Assembly: GCA_900551775.1 (NCBI GenBank)
Contig: URXI01000118.1
Coordinates: 1 to 11,307, forward strand
Source of the DNA: an uncultured Eubacterium sp.
GTDB taxonomy: Bacteria; Bacillota; Clostridia; Peptostreptococcales; Anaerovoracaceae
Direction: 5' to 3'
DNA: 11,307 nt
In this document: positions 6,317-11,307 of the stretch, piece by piece
Position numbering within the stretch: position 1 is the stretch's first letter
Layout of the letters: each line of letters begins with the position of its first letter
Position numbers and translations under genes: made by a program
The notes under the pieces: model-generated
What the model was told of the DNA's origin: nothing
What the model saw: the letters and a program-made list of their open reading frames with translations, nothing else
Databases searched by the model: none

Positions 6317-7711
6317 GACAACATCATGATGGATTCCGATATGCTGATGGAAGAATCCTTGGAGAAGATCCTGGAATTGCTGGAGAACAAGAAGTATTTC
6401 CAGGCGAGAGATGAGCTGCTGAAGTATAATGCAGTAGATATTGCAGAACTTTTAGAAGAAGTGACAGAAGAGAGTGAGATTGACATGACGATCATTTTGT
6501 TCCGACTCCTTCCAAAAGATGTTTCAGTAGAAGTTTTTTCAGAATTACCGACAGACGATCAGGTGGAGATCGTTAATGGGATCACCGATAAGGAAATCAC
6601 CTTCATCGTGCAGGAGATGGACTTTGATGATAAGATCGACGTACTGGAGGAACTGCCGGCTAATGTAGTCGACAAGATTCTCGAAAAAACACCAAAAAAC
6701 GAAAGAAAATTAATCAATACATTTCTAAATTATCCTGATACTTGTGCGGGCAGCCTGATGACACCGGACTATATCAGTCTGCAGAAAGACTGGTCTGTGG
6801 GCGAAGCCCTGGAATATATCAGGGAGGTGGGTATGGACGCGGAGACGGTCTACACCTGTTATGTCAAAGACAGCGGGCGCAAACTGATCGGCATCGTGTC
6901 TCTGAGCACCCTGGTCATTTCCGATGATGAGATCAAAATCAAGGACATCATGCGCACGGATTACGTTTACGAAAACGTCTATGACGACCAGGAGGATGTT
7001 TCAGAAGACTTCAAAAAGTACGGTTTCCTGGCCATCCCGGTAGTAGATAAGGAACAGAGACTGGTGGGCATCATCACCGTCGATGATATCCTGGACGTCA
7101 TGGAAGAAGAGGCGACAGAGGATATCGAGAGAATGAACGGCGTCATCGACTGGGAAAATTCCGACAAGGGATATTTGGATATGTCGGTATGGCAGCATGT
7201 CATCAACCGATTACCTTGGCTGGTCATCCTGATGATTGCCTACATCTTTACGGGTATGATCATCACCAGCTTTGAGGGAAGGCTGTCGCAGATCATCAGC
7301 CTTGTCGCCTATATGCCGATGCTTATGGGAACCGGCGGAAACACCGGCTCTCAGGCAGCAACGCTGATTATCCGCGGATTGGCTACCGACGAGGTGGACA
7401 CTTCTGATGTATTCAAGATACTTTGGAAAGAAGTGAGAATCGGATTTTTGATCGGAGCGATTCTCAGCGTTCTGAATTTTGGCAGAGTCTACTGGCTGGA
7501 CGGACAGAGCGCAATGATCGCACTGACGGTCTGCTCAGCGATGCTGGCAATTGTTATCTTTGCAAAGATCATCGGCAGCATGATACCGCTCTTCGTCAAA
7601 AAATTAAAGCTGGATCCGGCGCTGATTGCAAATCCAGCCATATCTTCTGTTTCTGATATGGTTGCGCTGTCCATTTATTTTGCAATGGCTATGCTGCTGC
7701 TGGGGTTATAA
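6314..7711 (+). CDS. mgtE: Magnesium transporter MgtE
   Basis: A 465-residue Mg2+-selective channel of the cytoplasmic membrane, normally a homodimer that closes when cytosolic Mg2+ is high. Domain order is normal: acidic N-terminal helical domain (about 10-140); link AGSLMT (145-150); two CBS domains (about 150-205 and 210-268, with IGIVSLSTL and VGIITVDDIL); plug helix; then a pore domain with five membrane helices (about 298-320, 327-350, 372-397, 402-427, 443-464). Hallmarks are MPMLMGTGGNTGSQAA (334-349) and the last-helix NPAISSVSDMVALSIYF, whose D448 corresponds to the conserved pore aspartate. Start chosen: ATG 6314 with GAGGAAG upstream; the frame is open from 6254 but offers only a TTG with no ribosome site. 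Its start codon is paired in a leader stem. It heads a probable operon with the next three genes. Confidence 0.96.
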   Translation: MDNIMMDSDMLMEESLEKILELLENKKYFQARDELLKYNAVDIAELLEEVTEESEIDMTIILFRLLPKDVSVEVFSELPTDDQVEIVNGITDKEITFIVQEMDFDDKIDVLEELPANVVDKILEKTPKNERKLINTFLNYPDTCAGSLMTPDYISLQKDWSVGEALEYIREVGMDAETVYTCYVKDSGRKLIGIVSLSTLVISDDEIKIKDIMRTDYVYENVYDDQEDVSEDFKKYGFLAIPVVDKEQRLVGIITVDDILDVMEEEATEDIERMNGVIDWENSDKGYLDMSVWQHVINRLPWLVILMIAYIFTGMIITSFEGRLSQIISLVAYMPMLMGTGGNTGSQAATLIIRGLATDEVDTSDVFKILWKEVRIGFLIGAILSVLNFGRVYWLDGQSAMIALTVCSAMLAIVIFAKIIGSMIPLFVKKLKLDPALIANPAISSVSDMVALSIYFAMAMLLLGL

Positions 7712-7725
7712 ACGAGGTAGAATTG

Positions 7726-8193
7726 ATGAGGAAATTTACAATTGGGATTTTGATCGCGCTGGTATGCATGGGCACATTTTCTCTGACCGCCTGCAAGGAA
7801 GAACAGCCGCCGAAGCAGGCGGACAAGCAGGATGAGCTGACGCCTTTTGCCGGTGACTGGGAATGCGAGGATAACCCTCTCAACGACCCGGATAACTACA
7901 CAGGGTATCTGAAACTTACGATTACTAAAGACGGTAAATTCACGATATATGATGATGAAGCAGGAAATCCCGCCATCGAGGGAACCATAAAAATCCTCAC
8001 AGGCAGCGAATTGGAAGTCAGATGCGCCGATAACGCGGATTTTGATCCGCCGCCCACATGGTACGATATGAAGACGAAGCAGATTCTTTCCTACAAATTC
8101 AAATACGAAGAGAAGCTCTATCTTACCTATGAGTCTGACTCAGAAGAAGGGAAAATCAAATCTACGCTGATATTTGATAAGGTAAAAAAATAA
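7726..8193 (+). CDS. Small lipoprotein of unknown function
   Basis: A 155-residue protein with a lipoprotein signal: MRKFTIGILIALVCMGTFSLTAC, where LTAC is the lipobox and C23 would be lipidated and anchored to the outer face of the membrane. A charged Pro/Lys/Gln-rich linker (24-38) follows, then a small domain starting FAGDWECEDNP with alternating patterns (YLKLTITKDGKFTIYDD, ELEVRC, ILSYKFKYEEKLYLTYES) that looks all-beta and lipocalin-like, as in small secreted proteins that begin with a G-W motif. I recognise no family with certainty. Start chosen: ATG 7726 with GAGGT eight bases before; the adjacent upstream TTG at 7723 is less likely. It begins 14 bases after mgtE and ends directly against the nnrD ATG, so it is part of the same transcript. 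A LolA-like lipoprotein (YdcC) lies near nnrD in Bacillus, but this one is much shorter and does not look alike. Confidence 0.85.
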   Translation: MRKFTIGILIALVCMGTFSLTACKEEQPPKQADKQDELTPFAGDWECEDNPLNDPDNYTGYLKLTITKDGKFTIYDDEAGNPAIEGTIKILTGSELEVRCADNADFDPPPTWYDMKTKQILSYKFKYEEKLYLTYESDSEEGKIKSTLIFDKVKK

Positions 8194-9042
8194 ATGGAAA
8201 TCAGAGGTTTAATTGATCGAGAATATGTCCATACTGTAATTAGAAAGCGGCCCCAAGATGTACATAAAGGGGACTGTGGAAAAGTTCTGATTCTTGCAGG
8301 ATCAAGGGAAATGGCAGGCGCCGCCGTTTTCGCCAGCAGGGCTGCAATCAAATGTGGAAGCGGCCTTGTCAAGACCTGTACCAATCGAAGAATTTTCCCG
8401 GTTCTCCAAACTTCCGTACCGGAAGCCATATGTATGGAGTGGGGTAATACAGAGGATGACCTAATGCAGTATGATTGCATAGCAGTAGGCCCGGGAATGG
8501 GAGTTGATAGACGATCAAAGAACATCTTAAAGATGGTTCTGAAACATTTTGATAAGACCGTCGTGATCGATGCCGATGGATTGAATACGGTTGCAAGGCA
8601 TGCAGAATTGCAGCAGCTGGTTCGAGAAACCCACGCATCAGTAATCATGACACCTCATATAGGTGAGGCCAAAAGGCTTCTCGGAAATGTGGATATCGCA
8701 GATCTTACGAGAATAGAAATTGCATCTTTTTTGCGGAAGAAATACGGCTGTATCATAATTGTAAAAGGTACGGGTACCTTGGTAGCCGTTTCTGATGAAG
8801 ACGCATATATTAATACTACAGGTAACCCGGGGATGGCGACTGCCGGATCGGGCGATGTGCTTACAGGCATCATCACTTCTTTGGCGGGTCAGGGGCTTGC
8901 ACCTTTTGATGCGGCCAAAACCGGAGTATTTGTACACGGACTGTCAGGTGACCTGGCAGCAGACAAACTTGGAGAATACGGCCTCACGGCCAGCGATATA
9001 GCAGATTATGTGCCTTTTGCCTTAAAAGAGTTGACAGAGTAA
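8194..9042 (+). CDS. nnrD: ADP-dependent (S)-NAD(P)H-hydrate dehydratase
   Basis: A 282-residue cytoplasmic repair enzyme that uses ADP to convert damaged NADHX/NADPHX back to NAD(P)H (ribokinase-like fold, YjeF C-terminal/CARKD family). Motifs in order: KRPQDVHKGDCGKVLILAGS (18-37); AAIKCGSGLV (50-59); VGPGMG (98-103); VVIDADGLN (123-131); MTPHIGEAKRLL (152-163); KGTGTLVA (191-198); GNPGMATAGSGDVLTGII (210-227), with the conserved D221; and HGLSGDLAA (248-256). The family often reads ATGGMGD where this has ATAGSGD. The NnrE epimerase half, fused in many bacteria, is absent, so this is the stand-alone dehydratase. The ATG directly abuts the lipoprotein stop (TAA ATG) with only a weak AAGG upstream, suggesting translation by coupling. 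The next gene follows after 19 bases. Confidence 0.93.
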   Translation: MEIRGLIDREYVHTVIRKRPQDVHKGDCGKVLILAGSREMAGAAVFASRAAIKCGSGLVKTCTNRRIFPVLQTSVPEAICMEWGNTEDDLMQYDCIAVGPGMGVDRRSKNILKMVLKHFDKTVVIDADGLNTVARHAELQQLVRETHASVIMTPHIGEAKRLLGNVDIADLTRIEIASFLRKKYGCIIIVKGTGTLVAVSDEDAYINTTGNPGMATAGSGDVLTGIITSLAGQGLAPFDAAKTGVFVHGLSGDLAADKLGEYGLTASDIADYVPFALKELTE

Positions 9043-9047
9043 AAGAC

Positions 9048-9053
9048 AAGGAG
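9048..9053 (+). promoter_or_regulatory. Ribosome binding site fixing the ndoA TTG start
   Basis: AAGGAG lies 8 bases before the TTG at 9062. The alternative GTG at 9053 overlaps this site and so cannot use it. A rare TTG start may keep toxin synthesis low (inference). Confidence 0.7.
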
Positions 9054-9061
9054 TGTTGGAC

Positions 9062-9424
9062 TTGATAGTAAAAAAGGGAGACCTTTACTTTGCAGATTTA
9101 AGTCCGGTTGTCGGCTCCGAACAAGGGGGAGTCAGACCAGTGCTAGTAGTTCAAAACGACGTAGGAAACAAATACAGCCCAACCATTATTGTGGCTGCAG
9201 TTACATCACAGATAAATAAGGCGAAATTGCCTACCCATGTGGAGCTTGGAGCAACCGATGGCGGACTTAGTAAGAATTCGGTAGTATTGATGGAACAACT
9301 TCGTACTATCGACAAGCGAAGACTAAAGGAGCACATCGGTACACTCAGCGACAGTCAGCTGCCGACAGTAGATCAGGCACTGAGTGTCAGTCTGGGTATT
9401 ACTGATAATCATAAAAACCACTAA
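9062..9424 (+). CDS. ndoA: Type II toxin, EndoA/PemK/MazF-family mRNA interferase
   Basis: A 120-residue ribonuclease of the MazF family, which cuts single-stranded mRNA at short sequence motifs and slows growth when free of antitoxin. It begins MIVKKGDLYFADLSPVVGSE, then QGGVRPVLVVQND, IIVAAVTSQINKAKLPTHVEL, and LLEQLRTIDK-like VLMEQLRTIDKRRL. From memory it closely follows Bacillus subtilis NdoA (YdcE), including R25 and T48, which are important for cleavage there. Start chosen: TTG 9062, because AAGGAG (9048-9053) lies 8 bases upstream and it gives the same N-terminus as NdoA; GTG 9053 and TTG 9056 overlap or abut the ribosome site. The usual upstream antitoxin gene (ndoAI/mazE) is absent: nnrD ends only 19 bases before. 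A hairpin follows. Confidence 0.94.
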   Translation: MIVKKGDLYFADLSPVVGSEQGGVRPVLVVQNDVGNKYSPTIIVAAVTSQINKAKLPTHVELGATDGGLSKNSVVLMEQLRTIDKRRLKEHIGTLSDSQLPTVDQALSVSLGITDNHKNH

Positions 9425-9437
9425 ATTAGATTTTCAT

Positions 9438-9464
9438 GGGGAGAGCCGAAACAAGGTTCTCCCC
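9438..9464 (+). terminator. Hairpin between ndoA and the transketolase genes, imperfect terminator
   Basis: GGGGAGAGCC (9438-9447) pairs with GGTTCTCCCC (9455-9464) through 10 bp with one G-U, loop GAAACAA. The stem is strong but the following bases GTAAATAATATATAAT are A-rich rather than T-rich, so termination may be weak. It could instead protect the 3' end or allow partial read-through into the transketolase genes. Confidence 0.5.
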
Positions 9465-9493
9465 GTAAATAATATATAATATGGAGGAAAAGA

Positions 9494-10312
9494 ATGGATC
9501 ATAAAGATTATGAGGAATTGGCCGCGAAGGTCAGGATTGACGTTATTCGCGCAATACATAGTGCCGGATCAGGACATCCCGGCGGATCGCTTTCTGCGGC
9601 GGACATTGTGACGGCCCTGTATTTTAAAGAAATGAACATCGACCCTGCTGACCCGGCAAAGGCAGGCAGGGATAAATTCATTTTATCAAAGGGACATGCC
9701 GGACCTGTCCAGTACGCGGCTCTGGCTGAGAGAGGATATTATCCGGTCAGCGATATGATGTCTCTGCGTAAGCTTGGAAGCAAGTTCCAGGGACACCCCA
9801 ACATGCACAAGGTGCCAGGCATTGAGATGTCTACAGGCTCTCTGGGTCAGGGTATTTCTGTCAGCGTCGGCATGGCGCTGGCGAACAAAATGGATGAGAA
9901 TCCGGGCAGAGTTTACACGCTTCTGGGCGACGGCGAGCTGCAGGAGGGCATTGTTTGGGAAGCTGCTATGTCGGCAGCCCATTACGGCCTCGATAATCTG
10001 GTCGCCATCGTAGACTGGAACGGTCTGCAGATCGACGGCAAAAACGATGATGTCATGACGGTGAAGCCGGTGGATGAAAAGTTCGCAGCCTTTGGCTGGA
10101 ACGTACTGGTCATCGACGGACACAACTTTGACGAAATCTTTGACGCTTTTGATAAAGCGCGTACATACAAAGGAAAACCGACGGCGATTATCGCGAGGAC
10201 CCACAAAGGCAGAGGGGTTTCTTTCATGGAAGACAATCCTGGCTGGCACGGCAAAGCGCCGAGCGAAGAAGAAGCCAGGATGGCAGTAGAGGAATTAGGA
10301 GGTGAATGGTAA
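9494..10312 (+). CDS. Transketolase, N-terminal (TPP-binding) subunit
   Basis: A 272-residue subunit of a split transketolase, moving two-carbon units between sugar phosphates in the non-oxidative pentose phosphate pathway. It carries the pyrophosphate-binding domain: SGHPGGSLSAADIV (26-39, H28), SKGHAGPVQYAAL (66-78, H68), GHPN (H101), MSTGSLGQGISVSVGMA (112-128), and the thiamine diphosphate/metal motif GDGELQEG (145-152) ending near N176 (VDWNGLQIDG). Length is normal for the N half; the pyrimidine-binding half is the next gene. The ribosome site GGAGG (9483-9487) lies 6 bases before the ATG. No clear promoter is seen in the 69 bases before it. The pair resembles small two-gene transketolases of clostridia and archaea, though a related sulfoacetaldehyde or other TPP enzyme cannot be excluded by eye. 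Confidence 0.94.
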   Translation: MDHKDYEELAAKVRIDVIRAIHSAGSGHPGGSLSAADIVTALYFKEMNIDPADPAKAGRDKFILSKGHAGPVQYAALAERGYYPVSDMMSLRKLGSKFQGHPNMHKVPGIEMSTGSLGQGISVSVGMALANKMDENPGRVYTLLGDGELQEGIVWEAAMSAAHYGLDNLVAIVDWNGLQIDGKNDDVMTVKPVDEKFAAFGWNVLVIDGHNFDEIFDAFDKARTYKGKPTAIIARTHKGRGVSFMEDNPGWHGKAPSEEEARMAVEELGGEW

Positions 10313-11241
10313 TGGCAGAGAAAATGGCAACAAGAGCGGCATACGGTAAAACTCTCGTAGAGGTTGGAGCTGAGAATCCAAATTTGGTAGTCTTAGACGC
10401 CGACCTTTCAAAATCTACCATGACCAACGAATTCAGCAAGACCTATCCTGAAAGATTCTACAATATGGGTATCGCTGAGCAGAACATGTACGGCGTGGCC
10501 TGTGGACTGGCATTATCGGGCAAGACGGTCTGCGCATCGACTTTTGCGATGTTCGCCAGTGGCAGGGCCTTTGAAATTATCAGAAATTCCATCGGTTATA
10601 CCGGTGCCAACGTAAAGGTCTGTGCAACCCATGCGGGTATCACAGTAGGTGAAGACGGCGCCAGTCACCAGACTTTTGAAGATCTGGCTCTGATGCGCAC
10701 CATTCCGGGCATGACCGTAGTCAACCCATCTGACGGTGCCAGTGCCAGACTGCTTTTGAAACAGGTCATCGACTTCGACGGCCCGGCTTATGTGAGACTC
10801 GGCCGTGCTGCCGTTCCTACTTTCTATGACGAGACAGCCGATATCAAGCTGGGCAAGGGCAATGAGCTGCGTCCGGGCAGCGATATAACCGTCATCGCAA
10901 CAGGAATCATGGTTGCGGAAGCCATGATGGCGGCATCTCAACTGGCTGAGGAGGGAATCGACGTCCGTGTCATCGACATGCACACCATCAAGCCTCTTGA
11001 CGAGGAAATCATTATCAAAGCAGCCCGCGAAACAGGAAAGATCGTAACCGCAGAAGAACATTCTGTAGTGGGCGGTCTCGGAAGCGCTGTAGCTGAAGTG
11101 ATCGCCCGGAACTGCCCGGTCAAAATGGAGATGGTCGGACAGCAGGATACTTACGGCGAATCCGGCAAACCTGACGAACTGAAAGAAAAGTATGGAATGA
11201 CCGCTGCTGACATCGTAAAGGCAGTGAGAGAACTTTATTAG
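10312..11241 (+). CDS. Transketolase, C-terminal (pyrimidine-binding) subunit
   Basis: A 309-residue partner of the preceding subunit. The pyrimidine-binding domain contains VVLDADLSKST (26-36), the cofactor-activating glutamate E56 in YNMGIAEQNMYGVACGLA, FAMFASGRAFEIIRNSI, and THAGITVGEDGASHQTFED (107-124, with H119). The C-terminal transketolase domain follows (about 190-305) with DITVIATGIMVAEAM, VRVIDMHTIKPLDE and IVTAEEHSVVGGLGSAVAEVIA. Start chosen: ATG 10312, overlapping the previous stop as TAATG, with AGGAGG (10297-10302) 9 bases upstream; ATG 10306 is only 3 bases from that site. The overlap implies coupled translation and equal amounts of the two subunits, which must assemble to form the active site. 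Confidence 0.95.
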   Translation: MAEKMATRAAYGKTLVEVGAENPNLVVLDADLSKSTMTNEFSKTYPERFYNMGIAEQNMYGVACGLALSGKTVCASTFAMFASGRAFEIIRNSIGYTGANVKVCATHAGITVGEDGASHQTFEDLALMRTIPGMTVVNPSDGASARLLLKQVIDFDGPAYVRLGRAAVPTFYDETADIKLGKGNELRPGSDITVIATGIMVAEAMMAASQLAEEGIDVRVIDMHTIKPLDEEIIIKAARETGKIVTAEEHSVVGGLGSAVAEVIARNCPVKMEMVGQQDTYGESGKPDELKEKYGMTAADIVKAVRELY

Positions 11242-11256
11242 TAGGATACATACAGC

Positions 11257-11307
11257 ATGCTCATTGTCAGTACCTGGACATCGTTTGCTGACGAAAAGAC
11301 CGGCCGC
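11257..11307 (+). CDS. Possible start of another ORF, cut by the window edge
   Basis: ATG 11257 opens a frame with no stop to the window end (17 codons, starting MLIVSTWTSFADEK). A weak AGGA (11243-11246) lies 10 bases upstream. It is too short to identify or to be sure it is coding; it could be untranslated sequence downstream of the transketolase genes. Confidence 0.15.
   Translation, partial: MLIVSTWTSFADEKTGR

Noticed and set aside
9475..9480. TATAAT before the transketolase genes as a -10 box
   Set aside because: It lies only about 14 bases before the ATG, so a transcript from it would lose the GGAGG ribosome site, and there is no matching -35 box. It is part of an AT-rich run.
9686..10249. 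187-codon ORF on the minus strand within the transketolase N gene
   Set aside because: It lies wholly antisense to a gene with clear motifs, has no ribosome site or known domain, and is a codon-bias shadow.
10513..11061. 182-codon ORF on the minus strand within the transketolase C gene
   Set aside because: Antisense shadow of a strongly supported gene; no recognisable protein features.

Overview
This looks like a chromosomal segment of a low-to-mid GC Gram-positive anaerobe, most likely a member of the Clostridia (inference). The reasons are strong AGGAGG-type ribosome binding sites, tightly packed operons with 1-4 base overlaps, a hexameric glutamate dehydrogenase that from memory resembles the Clostridium symbiosum enzyme, a Bacillus-like EndoA/NdoA toxin, and a transketolase split into two polypeptides. 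I see no mobile elements, CRISPR arrays, tRNA or rRNA.

Layout. Positions 3-611 (+) hold the 3' part of a MATE-family efflux gene. Its last codons run through a strong intrinsic terminator and into the convergent neighbour. Positions 551-4470 (-) are a two-component/ABC transporter operon read right to left: OmpR-type response regulator, sensor kinase, ABC ATPase, FtsX-type permease. The middle is damaged. A single junction at about 2893-2896 joins the kinase (missing its C-terminal ATP-lid/G2 part) to the ATPase (missing its start and Walker A), out of frame, so both genes are broken while the outer two are intact. Positions 4564-5907 (-) encode glutamate dehydrogenase, with its own terminator (4511-4540) and a near-consensus promoter (5972-6000).

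The 406-base divergent region 5908-6313 is the most information-dense non-coding part. It holds the gdhA promoter, a perfect 14-base palindrome, a separate mgtE promoter, and an mgtE leader of about 170 nt. That leader has a ribosome-site-equipped 26-codon upstream ORF and nested stems, one of which pairs across the mgtE start codon.

Positions 6314-9424 (+) form a probable operon: MgtE magnesium transporter, small lipoprotein of unknown function, NAD(P)H-hydrate dehydratase (NnrD), and the EndoA/MazF-type mRNA interferase with no antitoxin gene beside it. After a hairpin at 9438-9464 come the two transketolase subunits (9494-11241), coupled by a TAATG overlap. The last 66 bases carry at most the start of another ORF.

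The genes combine efflux and envelope-stress sensing (partly inactivated), nitrogen assimilation, Mg2+ homeostasis, cofactor repair, growth control by RNA cleavage, and the pentose phosphate pathway. The two best leads are the kinase/ATPase deletion scar and the structured mgtE leader with its upstream ORF.
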